NCBI RefSeq assembly: GCF_007970185.1
Contig: NZ_CP042431.1
Span: 6,927,342-6,991,341, forward strand
Length of the DNA: 64,000 nt
Reading direction: 5' to 3'
Origin: Pseudobacter ginsenosidimutans
Lineage (GTDB): Bacteria; Bacteroidota; Bacteroidia; Chitinophagales; Chitinophagaceae
Positions within the stretch are counted from its first letter, which is position 1; every line of letters begins with the position of its first letter. The notes beneath the pieces were generated by a model. It searched no databases and was not told the DNA's origin. It was given only the letters and a program-made list of their open reading frames with translations. Positions 19,141-31,395 of this stretch are shown piece by piece. A program made the translations under genes and the position numbers.

Positions 19141-20154
19141 ATGTTACAACTCCCTCCGGTGATAGCAGGAACCAGTTCACTTGGTAATCTTTATGTAGTG
19201 CTGCCTCCTGAAAAGAAGAAAATGATCGTGGCAGCATATCTGGAGGCAGTTGACAGGCCTGCCGTCTTCGATTGTGCAGGGAAATACGGCGCCGGCCTGG
19301 CACTGGAAACCCTCGGTCAATGTCTGAAAGAGCTGGGTGTTCCTCCGGAAGATGTAATGATCAGTAATAAGCTCGGATGGATCAGAACGCCGCTTTTATC
19401 CGCAGAACCAGGTTTTGAACGCGATGTATGGAAAGACCTCAGGCATGATGCCAGGCAACAGATCGGTTATGATGAAATAATGGAATGTTATGAACAGGGC
19501 AATGAATTGCTGGGAGATTATAACGCCAGGATGGTTTCAATACATGATCCGGATGAATACCTTTTTGCTGCAAGAAGTGAACAGGATGCAAATGCGCGGT
19601 ATAGAAACATCCTGGATGGATACCGCGCCCTTGCAGACCTGAAGGAAAAGGGAATGGTGGATTCCATTGGCATAGGTTCAAAAGACTGGAAAACGATACA
19701 AAGGATCAGCAGGGATATCACACTGGACTGGGTAATGTTTGCCAATAGCATAACAATTTACAGTCACCCACAAGAATTACTGAACTTTGTGAATGAGCTT
19801 TCGGACAAAGGCATTGCAGTGATCAATTCTGCCGTGTTCCATGGAGGCTTCCTAACGGGCAGCGATTACTTCAATTATCAGCGGGTATCCAGAAATAATG
19901 AAGCATATCAGGAACTGTTCCTTTGGAGAGACCGTTTTCATGTCATCTGTAAAGAGTTTGGGATCAGTCCTGCTACTGCTGCCATCAGGTTTGCACTCGA
20001 AATACCCGGCGTGTGCAGTATCGCACTTAGCAGCAGCTCGCCAGTGCGCACCAGTGAAAACCTGTTGATGGCTGACGCAGTTATCCCCGGGGAATTTTGG
20101 GAAGAAATGAAGGCGCGGGGGCTTCTGCCTGCCAGGGATAGCAGCCAGGCATGA
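19141..20154 (+). CDS. Aldo/keto reductase, L-fucose / L-galactose dehydrogenase-like
   Basis: Cytoplasmic NAD(P)-dependent oxidoreductase of 337 residues, TIM barrel. The catalytic tetrad is visible: Asp44 and Tyr49 (FDCAGKYGAGLALE), Lys77 (VMISNKLGW) and His135 (MVSIHDPDEYL). VDSIGIGSKDWKTIQ and the C-terminal PGVCSIALSSSSPVRTSEN with the nucleotide-binding loop are typical of the D-threo-aldose 1-dehydrogenase group, which oxidises L-fucose, L-galactose or D-arabinose to the lactone. It has no signal peptide. It is followed 32 bases later by a zinc dehydrogenase and, convergently, by a GH95 gene that would release L-fucose or L-galactose. The substrate is inferred from family and neighbours. 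Confidence 0.85.
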   Translation: MLQLPPVIAGTSSLGNLYVVLPPEKKKMIVAAYLEAVDRPAVFDCAGKYGAGLALETLGQCLKELGVPPEDVMISNKLGWIRTPLLSAEPGFERDVWKDLRHDARQQIGYDEIMECYEQGNELLGDYNARMVSIHDPDEYLFAARSEQDANARYRNILDGYRALADLKEKGMVDSIGIGSKDWKTIQRISRDITLDWVMFANSITIYSHPQELLNFVNELSDKGIAVINSAVFHGGFLTGSDYFNYQRVSRNNEAYQELFLWRDRFHVICKEFGISPATAAIRFALEIPGVCSIALSSSSPVRTSENLLMADAVIPGEFWEEMKARGLLPARDSSQA

Positions 20155-20186
20155 TCGTTAACCAGCAATCAACACAATAATAGAAA

Positions 20187-21203
20187 ATGAAAATACTCAG
20201 TTGTCAGGAACCCGGCAAACTTGAATATGGAACAGCGCCTGACCCAATTCCAGAGGAAGGCAATGTGATCATCAAAGTGAGTAATATCGGCGTTTGCGGA
20301 ACTGACCTGCACGCTTATGAAGGCACTCAGCCTTATTTCACCTATCCAAGGATCCTCGGCCATGAAATAGCCGGCGAGCTGGTACACACCAATGGCAGTA
20401 AGGGTTTCAACGCCGGTGACGCAGTTACCCTGGTGCCATATTTTTCCTGCGGACATTGCATTGCCTGCCGCAGCGGAGCCTTCAACTGCTGTGTATCCAT
20501 CAAAGTATTTGGTGTACATGTGGATGGTGGGATGCAGGAATACATCTCTGTTCCTGCACACAGTCTGGTAAACGGAGAAGGCTTGTCTTTGCAGGAGCTT
20601 GCTCTTGTAGAGCCGCTGGCCATTGGCGCACATGCTGTACAAAAGGCTGGAATCTTTCCCGGGGATACAGCCGTAGTTTGTGGTGCAGGCGCTATTGGCC
20701 TCGGTATCATGGAAATGGCCAGGTTGAGTGGAGCCAGGATTATTGCCATCGATGTAAATGAACAAAGGCTTGAGTTCTGCCGAAACAAATTAGCTGTGCC
20801 ATATACCATTCATACGGGCAGAACCGATGCAGTGGACGCAGTACGTGACATCACAAATGGCGATATGTCTAGCGTGGTATTTGATGCAACCGGTAATCTG
20901 CGCGCGATCGAGAACGGCCTGCAATACCTCGCGCACAGCGGGAAATATATTCTTGTAGGACTACAGAAGCAGGCGTTCAGCTTCTCACATCCCGAGTTCC
21001 ACAAAAGAGAAACAACATTGATGAGTAGCCGAAATGCACTGCGAAAGGATTTTGAAGAAGTTATTACGGCCATTCGCAATAAGAAGATCGATCCTGCATC
21101 CTTTATTACGCATACTGTATCATTCGGCGAAGCAGCAGACAGCTTTGGCAGCTGGCTGAAACCTGAAAGCGGGGTGATCAAACCGATGATCCGGTTTGAC
21201 TGA
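20187..21203 (+). CDS. Zinc-dependent medium-chain alcohol dehydrogenase, sugar-acid or polyol type
   Basis: NAD(P)-dependent dehydrogenase of 338 residues, normal MDR length. Catalytic zinc ligands are Cys37 (GVCGTDLHAYEG) and His59-Glu60 (LGHEIAGE). Structural zinc cysteines lie in FSCGHCIACRSGAFNCC (residues 88, 91, 94 and 101 or 102). The Rossmann motif is GAGAIG at 166-171. The GVHVDGGMQEYI stretch is characteristic of the sorbitol/threonine/L-galactonate dehydrogenase branch. It is translated just after the aldo/keto reductase; together they could oxidise L-galactose or L-fucose to the acid and then to a keto acid. No lactonase or aldolase is adjacent, so the pathway is incomplete here. 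Confidence 0.87.
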   Translation: MKILSCQEPGKLEYGTAPDPIPEEGNVIIKVSNIGVCGTDLHAYEGTQPYFTYPRILGHEIAGELVHTNGSKGFNAGDAVTLVPYFSCGHCIACRSGAFNCCVSIKVFGVHVDGGMQEYISVPAHSLVNGEGLSLQELALVEPLAIGAHAVQKAGIFPGDTAVVCGAGAIGLGIMEMARLSGARIIAIDVNEQRLEFCRNKLAVPYTIHTGRTDAVDAVRDITNGDMSSVVFDATGNLRAIENGLQYLAHSGKYILVGLQKQAFSFSHPEFHKRETTLMSSRNALRKDFEEVITAIRNKKIDPASFITHTVSFGEAADSFGSWLKPESGVIKPMIRFD

Positions 21204-21257
21204 ACGGCGATAGCTTCCGGCCATTTGATTCTATAAAACATTCTCTTCTGAACGGGA

Positions 21258-23726
21258 TCAATTGGCCACGAAACTGTATATGCCACCTTTTTTTGTGGGG
21301 AGATCATATTCCATTGTTTCCCTGATCCGGGGAGCAGTGATGGTTGCTTTAGGTGAAACAACCGGCGCAGCTGTTTCCATGATCCGGAAGAAAGGATTAT
21401 CATTGATGTCTTTCGCCGGAGCGAATGAGAAATTGCCGGCAGGCCTTAGTGTATTGGGAATACGCAGCCGCAGATTACCTCCAAGCGTTGAACGAATGAC
21501 CAGTTTTTCGATCTTTCCATCTTTCCATTTCAATTGCACAATTTCAAAACCTCCCCAGGCCCGCAATCCCGAGATTGTTCCCGAGGGCCACGCATCCGGT
21601 AAGGCCGGCAAGAGATCAACTGCACCATCTGCACACTGCATCAGCATCTCGGATATCCCCGATGTACAACCGAAATTCCCATCTATCTGAAATGGAGGGT
21701 GGGCATCGAACAGGTTATTGTAGGTTCCTCCTCCGTCACGATTCACACCTACCGGCGTAAGCTGGCTCCTGATCAGCTGGTAAGCATGATTGCCATCACG
21801 CATGCGTGCCCACCAGTTCACTTTCCAGCCCATGCTCCAACCGGTTGAAACATCTGAACGCTGGAGCAGGGTATTCCTGGCGGCGCTGTACAAGGCAGGA
21901 GTTCTGAATACAGAGATCTGATTGGAGGGGAAGAGACCATACAGGTGGGAAATATGCCTGTGATGATCATTGGGATCATCGATGTCATCGAGCCACTCCT
22001 GCAATTGCCCATGCTGCCCCACCTGCATGGGCGGCAGGCGATCCCTCATCTTTTTGATAGTATCACAGAGAAGTTGATCTTTTTCAAGAATCGCTGCTGC
22101 ACGGATCACAGTATTGAATACATCGAAGACGATCTGATTATCCATCGTAACACCTGCATCCAGTGAAGAGCCCTGATGCGCTGCAGGTGCATTTTCCGGC
22201 GACATACCAGGATTGACAACCAACCAGTGATGCTGAGGATGCTCCACCAGGAAATCCACATAGAATAAAGCGGCATCGCGTAACACAGGGTAAACCGAGG
22301 AAAGGAATTTCTTATCGCCGCTATACAGGTAATGTTCCCAGAGATGCTGTATCAACCATCCTCCACCGCCAGTCCATGCACCCCAGAACGCGCCATCAAC
22401 GGCTCCGGTAGCGCGCCAGATATCAGTATTGTGATGGGCCATCCATCCTCTTGCACCATACATTACTCGCGCTGTTTCGCGTCCTGTAACAGCCAGCTCC
22501 CTGATCATACGGAGGAAGGGCTCATGCAATTCCGAAAGATTGGTGCGCTCAGCCGGCCAGTAATTCATCTCAGCATTTATATTGATGGTATACTTGCTGT
22601 CCCATGGCGGACGCATCAACTGATTCCAGATCCCCTGCAGGTTGGCAGGCTGGCCGCCAGGCTGCGAAGAAGAGATCAGCAGGTAACGGCCGAACTGATA
22701 ATAGAGCGCCACAAGATGAGGATCGTTCCCGCTGTTGAAAAGTTTCAATCTTTGATCGGTGGGCAATTTCACTGCATCCGAATAGCCAAGATCCAGTTTC
22801 ACCCTGTTGAAATAACGTCGATAAGCAGCTATATGCGCCGTCCTGATGGCGTCATAAGATAAAACAGAAGCCTTCTTCAAAGCTGCTGCTGCCTTCTCAT
22901 TTTCATTCCCACTCAGATCCTGGTAATTGATAAAATTGGATGCGATCGAAATATAGATGGTAGCGGAATTGGCTCCCTGTACTATCAATGCAGAATCATT
23001 CGCCAATTGCTTACCTCCCTCCTGTTTCACACGAACAAGTCCTTTGAATTTTATCTTACCTGTTATTCCTTCATGATCGATGGTAGTGCCTGCGATCTCA
23101 AGCTCTTTGCCAACCGATACGCGCCGTGTTGCCCTGGGTTGGGGCGTAGTAAAGAAGGCTTTGAAAGACAGGCTGCCAGGTTGAGAGGCAGTCAGTCTCA
23201 CTACAATAACGGGATGCGCCAATGATGCCAGCACTTCCCTTGTATACAAAACCTCCCCAACTTTGTAGGAAGTTTTGGCTACGGCATTTTCAAGATCCAG
23301 GTCCCGATAATAATCTGCGTACGAATCATGCCCTTCAAACACCAGCTGCAAGCTACCTGCAGGCTCAAACATCTGACCATGGGAGCCCCTGCTTATGATA
23401 ACCTGGTTAGCAAGTTTTTCCGCTTCTTTTTGTTTGCCTTCAAAGATCAGTCTTCTGATCTCCGGCAATGCTGCAAATGCTGCCGGATTATCATTCCTGT
23501 AGGGGCTGCCACTCCACACCGTGTGCTCATTCAGTTGGATGGTCTCCCGGGGTATGTTGCCATACACCATGGCTCCCTGCCGGCCATTGCCTACTGGTAA
23601 TGCATTTTCCCAGGTTTGACCTGCTGGTTGATTGTACCACAATTTCAATCCGGGCTCCTGGGAATACCCTTTTTCATGGAGCAATACCAGGGCAAAACAA
23701 AAAAAGCATAGTATGGATCTTGACAT
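21258..23726 (-). CDS. GH95 alpha-L-fucosidase / alpha-L-galactosidase
   Basis: Secreted exo-hydrolase of 822 residues, the full GH95 length, with signal peptide ending GYSQ (residue 23). The N-terminal sandwich begins [20 protein letters not shown] and contains [15 protein letters not shown]. In the helical barrel are [18 protein letters not shown] with the conserved Asn pair, [13 protein letters not shown] with the probable acid Glu, [13 protein letters not shown], and [16 protein letters not shown] carrying the conserved Asp. GH95 enzymes invert and release alpha-1,2-L-fucose or, in complex xylan loci, alpha-L-galactose; I cannot decide between these by eye. It is the last gene of the SusC-led operon, 27 bases after the double esterase, and is convergent with the dehydrogenase gene. 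Confidence 0.95.
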   Translation of the reverse strand: MSRSILCFFCFALVLLHEKGYSQEPGLKLWYNQPAGQTWENALPVGNGRQGAMVYGNIPRETIQLNEHTVWSGSPYRNDNPAAFAALPEIRRLIFEGKQKEAEKLANQVIISRGSHGQMFEPAGSLQLVFEGHDSYADYYRDLDLENAVAKTSYKVGEVLYTREVLASLAHPVIVVRLTASQPGSLSFKAFFTTPQPRATRRVSVGKELEIAGTTIDHEGITGKIKFKGLVRVKQEGGKQLANDSALIVQGANSATIYISIASNFINYQDLSGNENEKAAAALKKASVLSYDAIRTAHIAAYRRYFNRVKLDLGYSDAVKLPTDQRLKLFNSGNDPHLVALYYQFGRYLLISSSQPGGQPANLQGIWNQLMRPPWDSKYTININAEMNYWPAERTNLSELHEPFLRMIRELAVTGRETARVMYGARGWMAHHNTDIWRATGAVDGAFWGAWTGGGGWLIQHLWEHYLYSGDKKFLSSVYPVLRDAALFYVDFLVEHPQHHWLVVNPGMSPENAPAAHQGSSLDAGVTMDNQIVFDVFNTVIRAAAILEKDQLLCDTIKKMRDRLPPMQVGQHGQLQEWLDDIDDPNDHHRHISHLYGLFPSNQISVFRTPALYSAARNTLLQRSDVSTGWSMGWKVNWWARMRDGNHAYQLIRSQLTPVGVNRDGGGTYNNLFDAHPPFQIDGNFGCTSGISEMLMQCADGAVDLLPALPDAWPSGTISGLRAWGGFEIVQLKWKDGKIEKLVIRSTLGGNLRLRIPNTLRPAGNFSFAPAKDINDNPFFRIMETAAPVVSPKATITAPRIRETMEYDLPTKKGGIYSFVAN

Positions 23727-23753
23727 CGGGTCCGGAACTTAGGTAAAAGAATT

Positions 23754-26736
<2,983 letters not shown>

Positions 26737-26767
26737 TTGTCTATTTTTTATGGTTAAACAGCCAGCT

Positions 26768-28522
26768 TTACCATCCCTTATTTTGTAACAGGTTTAGTTT
26801 TAGAACATCATTGTAAGGCAAAGGACCGTAATACATATAGTCAGCATATTGCCTGTTCTCGATATTGCTGATCGTGTATACATTATTGTTAATACTTACT
26901 CCTTTGGCCGGTTCCGTAAGGTTCTTTTGCCATCTGCGCAGATCCCAGAACCTGAAGCCTTCGAAACACAGTTCAATCCTTCTTTCGTTATGGATCAGTG
27001 TTCTCATATCATCTTTGCTGGTTATGGAAGCAAGATAAGTGTCAGGCTGGGCTATTCCTGCCCTGTTACGGATTGCGGCAATCACCTCCCTGGCGGAATA
27101 GCTATGTGCACCTTTACCATCAGGGCCCCAGGCTTCATTGGCAGCTTCTGCATATGCGAGGAACAATTCCGTATACCGGATATAAGGCACGTAATGCCTT
27201 TGTGTGTTGGTACTGGCCGGATTGAGATTCACATCTTCTCGAAGCAGCTTGCGCATGTAATAGCCTGTACGGGTGGAAGTGGAAATAGCATTTAGACCAT
27301 CATCGGAAGTGCCGATCCTGGTATAGATGGTGGCTCCGCCAGGACCCATCTTGCTTCCATTCACTACTATGTACAGCGCGAGGCGTGGATCTCTGTTTGT
27401 ATAGGGATTGCCGGCATCATAGCCGCTGGATGGATCCGTAACAGGATAACCGTTGATCATGGGAAATGCATCCACCAGGTTCTGTGTTGGATTCACCCGT
27501 CCATTCCCGTAGAGGGTTGGAGGATAATTATCCCTTTCCAGATTATTGCCATCTCCCACATTACCTCTCCAAAGCACTTCCCGTGGATTATTGCCTGCCG
27601 ACAAGCCATTGATCTCACCGGAATTCCGGCTCGCATACCAATACACCCCATTATATGCAATGCCAGACAAGCCGCCGATGAGGTCAAGTACTGCTGCTGC
27701 ATCATCAGCAGCTTTTACCCAAGTGATGGTTGTTCCCTGAGCGTAGGCAGGACTGGCAGCCAGTAAAGATATTTTTGCACGTATCCCTCTCACAATACGC
27801 GTTGTCATGCGCTGTGCATTATAGGCGCCAAATACACGGTTATAATCCGATACTGTTGTTTTGCCCGTATACTTTGATGGTATTTCGTTGGCAGATCCAA
27901 TATTCACGAAATCAAGAGGCAGAAAACTTTCCGCCATTTCCAGGTCTTTGTAAATCTGCTGAACACATTCTTCAAAGGTATTTCGAGGTACCCTGAATTC
28001 AGATTTACTATCCAGTGGTTCCGTGAGAATGGGTACTCCCAGTAACTTATTATCTGTTCCCCAGCCGCCGTGTGCCTGTAATAAATAGTACATGAATAAT
28101 GCCCTCAGGCCATATGCCTCTCCTTTTACCCTGTCGTTGAACATCTCTTTCGTGTACTCGCCGGTCAGTGCCCAATTCACTTTGTCAGCTTCCGCCAGTA
28201 TCAAATTCAAATACTGGATGGCAGCAAAAGATCCGGTCCACTGATCCATCGGGTTGTTTATCGATGACCAGTTACCGGTGGCCATCAAACGAAAATTATT
28301 GTTGGGGTTGTTAGATACGGCATCATCGGTAGCCACATCGTTGAGAGAATAACTACCAAGCGGTAGCCGTACATATCCATTCAGCAAAAGCCCTTCTGCA
28401 AATGCCGCATCATTATAGATATCACTGAGCCCACGATTGTTTTCATCGGCAGGGTTCAATATCTTTTTGCAGCCACAAAAGGCCATGCCCAAAGCAAATA
28501 TGAAAATATAACTAGCTTTCAT
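26768..28522 (-). CDS. SusD/RagB-family outer-membrane glycan-binding lipoprotein
   Basis: Lipoprotein of 584 residues with signal MKASYIFIFALGMAFCGC. It shows helical TPR-like segments and the usual SusD landmarks: GEAYGLRALFMYYLLQAHGG, VPILTEPLD, NYPPTLYGNG, the RYTELFLAYAEAANEAWGP helix, and the C-terminal LIHNERRIELCFEGFRFWDLRRW. It caps the SusC encoded 23 bases upstream (28546-31362) and captures oligosaccharide at the cell surface. It is the second of two SusD genes in this operon. Confidence 0.97.
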   Translation of the reverse strand: MKASYIFIFALGMAFCGCKKILNPADENNRGLSDIYNDAAFAEGLLLNGYVRLPLGSYSLNDVATDDAVSNNPNNNFRLMATGNWSSINNPMDQWTGSFAAIQYLNLILAEADKVNWALTGEYTKEMFNDRVKGEAYGLRALFMYYLLQAHGGWGTDNKLLGVPILTEPLDSKSEFRVPRNTFEECVQQIYKDLEMAESFLPLDFVNIGSANEIPSKYTGKTTVSDYNRVFGAYNAQRMTTRIVRGIRAKISLLAASPAYAQGTTITWVKAADDAAAVLDLIGGLSGIAYNGVYWYASRNSGEINGLSAGNNPREVLWRGNVGDGNNLERDNYPPTLYGNGRVNPTQNLVDAFPMINGYPVTDPSSGYDAGNPYTNRDPRLALYIVVNGSKMGPGGATIYTRIGTSDDGLNAISTSTRTGYYMRKLLREDVNLNPASTNTQRHYVPYIRYTELFLAYAEAANEAWGPDGKGAHSYSAREVIAAIRNRAGIAQPDTYLASITSKDDMRTLIHNERRIELCFEGFRFWDLRRWQKNLTEPAKGVSINNNVYTISNIENRQYADYMYYGPLPYNDVLKLNLLQNKGW

Positions 28523-28545
28523 AAAATTAAATGTTTCGAGATTAC

Positions 28546-31362
28546 CTAAAATTCACCTTTCACGCCAAAATTGTAGGACCGTGTTTGTGGTATGGAACCA
28601 ATATTCAGTTCCATGATATCCCTGTTTTTGGCAATGGTAAGCAGATCAAATCCACTAACGTAGATGTTCACCCCTTTTACGAAGGATCCCTTCAGGATCT
28701 TTTTTGGCAAAGACCAGGTAAGCTGCACTTTTGAAATATTGAACCGGTCAGTACTGTAGGTCCAGTAATCAGAATTGCGAAAATTGTTTCCGCTGCCAAG
28801 TGTGGACAAAGCCGGATAGCTGGCATTGTTCTTTGTTTCTTCCGTCCAGCTGTTCCGCACTACTCCTGAATATTTAGCAGCGCCTGTTACCCAGAAATAA
28901 TCACCGTTCCTGATAGCGGTTCCGCCAAATGATCCGGTTCCCAGTACAAAAAGAGTGAAGTCTTTCCACTGCGCAGTAATATTCAAACCTCCGGTAAAGG
29001 GACTGCCCCAGCGTCCTAACATCACTTCATCCCTTTCGTCAATCACTTTATCTCCATTTTGATCTACATACCTGATATCACCCGGTTTTACAGTACCGAA
29101 CCTTTGGGTTGCATGCTGATCAATTTCACCCTGGTCTCCAAAAAGGCCCTGGCTTTGCAGTCCGAAAATCGCATCTACCGGTTTACCAGCACGATTGCGG
29201 TATGCATCGGTGAATAATTCATCGCGCTTCAGGGCTTTTGTAGTAACATAAGTGCCTGCTGCACCAATGGTGAGTTTGACTGCACCTACCCTTTCATGAA
29301 AATTCAAACTGAAATCGAATCCCTGGTAACGGTTTGCCCCAAAGTTGGCATAAGGCACGAAGGATGTTTCAGGATAACCGGTAAAAAAGAAATCGGGATA
29401 CAGGCTATAGTTCTGCACAGGCATTCCATCTTTTTTGATATGGAACAAACTGGCCATGAAACCGATCTTTCCTTTGTACAATGCACCCTCGATGGTAAGA
29501 TTGAATTCCTTTCTTTTGGCATAAGTAAGACCCAGATTCTGACCGCGGGAAATGGTGGTGGTGCGGTTGACGAAGGTTCCATCTGCCCAGGAGTAATAAG
29601 CAGTGGGAGAATAAACAGCATCATAGAGGTAGTAATTATTGATGCCAAAGTCCAGGTCTGTATTCACAATACCGGCAGAAGCGGTCAGTTTCAGGCGATC
29701 CACTACAGAGGACCCTTTCAGAAAACCTTCTTCACTCAGCACCCATCCCAGGCTGGCGGTAGGCGAAAAAGCAACACGTTTGCCAGCTGGCAGCCTGGTG
29801 CTGTTCACAGCCGTTCCGCTGAATTCTGCATAATATCTCTGATCGAAATTATACCCCAGGTGCAGGCCCGCATTTGCGTTTGTGCGGTACTGGTAGTCGC
29901 CCGTCTGCCTCCTGCGCATGCCATCAGCCAAAAACATTACGGATACATTATGCTTTTCCTGGAATGTATTTTTATAATCGATATGAAAATTGAAATCTAT
30001 CAGTTGATCACTCCAGGTATTGCTGAGATTCTGTGTACCTGGCTTGGCATCCTTGTTATACATGGTAAGATCCGTGATGGAATCTTTTCCGTTGATCTTA
30101 TTCCAGGAAGGAACATAAATTGCATAAGTATTATTCACAGATTCATTATACCTGTTTGAATAATCCACACTCACTTCTCCGTGAAAAGACAAACCGCTCA
30201 ATAAATTCCTGAGATCCACATCAATACCGCTTGTATACTGAAACTGTCTGCTGGTGAAAATATTATAGCCTGCACCATACACATCAGAGATAGGATTGGT
30301 GAGAAACTGCTGGGTCCCACCCAGCAAATACTTTCCGTCAATCAAATTCCGGCGGCCACCCGCCAGCGCCTGCGACCCCTTCGATCCTGCTGCTATATAA
30401 CTGATAGGGATAAGCGGCGCAAAGCGATGTGGCTGTAAACTATCGGCCCTTTGCCAGTAGTTACCCAATGCATTCCTGCTGGTAAAAAAAACGGTAGATA
30501 CATTTACGTATGTGCTGATGTAATCATTCAATTTAAGATCGATATTACCACGAAGGTTCAACCGGGTAACATGCTCATTTTTCCCTTCACCAAAATTCAG
30601 CAGTGAATTCTGGTTATGAAAGCCAGCCAGCGCGTAGAACCTGGCACGTTCAGTACCGCTTGAAAATTCTGCATTGGCAGTATGAACGTTAAAAAATTTG
30701 CGCAAATAATCTGAAGAGAAATAATCAATATCAGGATATTGGTACGGGTTTGAGTGTGCGGCATATTTAGCGATAGTGGTGTCTGCATATAAAGCAGGCA
30801 ATCCGTCGTTTTTCAAAGCCTTGTTGTAATAAGTCATATAATCTGCAGCTCCCAGATAATCAGGATATGATTTCGGCTTGCTCACCTGGGTATTGAGGCG
30901 CACATTGATAACCGGAGCTCCTGCCTTACCCCGCTTGGTGGTGATCAACATTACTCCGTTAGCTGCACGGCTACCATACAACACAACAGCATTTGCACCT
31001 TTCAGAAAAGTGATCTGTTCAATTTCGTTTGTAGTTATATCGCCAATGGACCGGGGCACTCCATCAATGAGAACGAGGGCTGTGCCTATATTCCACAGAT
31101 TGGTCCCTCCGGCAAATGCTTCTACGCCTTCAAGAGGATAGGTTCCAAAATGTTTATCGAGATATTGCGGAGGATTCAATATGGAAATGGCGCCAGGAAT
31201 ATCTTTCCTGTTTACAGTCCTGTATGCGATGCGCACCAGTGAATCACTGCCAGGGGTTTGCAGATCTGTTGAGCTGGCAGCAGCCTGTCCCAGGGCTTCC
31301 GAACTATTCCCCGCACACAATCCACAGGACAGTATCACGCCAACTAATATATTTTTTTTCAT
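28546..31362 (-). CDS. SusC-type TonB-dependent receptor without N-terminal extension domain
   Basis: Outer-membrane oligosaccharide importer of 938 residues. A signal peptide (about residues 1-26) is followed almost at once by the TonB-box region (RIAYRTVNRKDIPGAIS) and plug (VLIDGVPRSIGD, QITFLKGANAVVLYGSRAANGVMLITTKRG), then the 22-strand barrel ending YNFGVKGEF with C-terminal Phe. Unlike the other SusC proteins in the window it lacks the carboxypeptidase-like (CarboxypepD_reg) domain, so it is 140-150 residues shorter than they are. Spacing to the flanking SusD genes (33 and 23 bases) shows it is the third gene of the operon. Confidence 0.96.
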   Translation of the reverse strand: MKKNILVGVILSCGLCAGNSSEALGQAAASSTDLQTPGSDSLVRIAYRTVNRKDIPGAISILNPPQYLDKHFGTYPLEGVEAFAGGTNLWNIGTALVLIDGVPRSIGDITTNEIEQITFLKGANAVVLYGSRAANGVMLITTKRGKAGAPVINVRLNTQVSKPKSYPDYLGAADYMTYYNKALKNDGLPALYADTTIAKYAAHSNPYQYPDIDYFSSDYLRKFFNVHTANAEFSSGTERARFYALAGFHNQNSLLNFGEGKNEHVTRLNLRGNIDLKLNDYISTYVNVSTVFFTSRNALGNYWQRADSLQPHRFAPLIPISYIAAGSKGSQALAGGRRNLIDGKYLLGGTQQFLTNPISDVYGAGYNIFTSRQFQYTSGIDVDLRNLLSGLSFHGEVSVDYSNRYNESVNNTYAIYVPSWNKINGKDSITDLTMYNKDAKPGTQNLSNTWSDQLIDFNFHIDYKNTFQEKHNVSVMFLADGMRRRQTGDYQYRTNANAGLHLGYNFDQRYYAEFSGTAVNSTRLPAGKRVAFSPTASLGWVLSEEGFLKGSSVVDRLKLTASAGIVNTDLDFGINNYYLYDAVYSPTAYYSWADGTFVNRTTTISRGQNLGLTYAKRKEFNLTIEGALYKGKIGFMASLFHIKKDGMPVQNYSLYPDFFFTGYPETSFVPYANFGANRYQGFDFSLNFHERVGAVKLTIGAAGTYVTTKALKRDELFTDAYRNRAGKPVDAIFGLQSQGLFGDQGEIDQHATQRFGTVKPGDIRYVDQNGDKVIDERDEVMLGRWGSPFTGGLNITAQWKDFTLFVLGTGSFGGTAIRNGDYFWVTGAAKYSGVVRNSWTEETKNNASYPALSTLGSGNNFRNSDYWTYSTDRFNISKVQLTWSLPKKILKGSFVKGVNIYVSGFDLLTIAKNRDIMELNIGSIPQTRSYNFGVKGEF

Positions 31363-31395
31363 TTAATTCCTTTTAATCTTTATGAACTAACGCAA

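Noticed and set aside
29296-30159. A 287-codon plus-strand open frame
   Set aside because: Antisense to the barrel of the SusC gene 28546-31362 and without features of a real protein.
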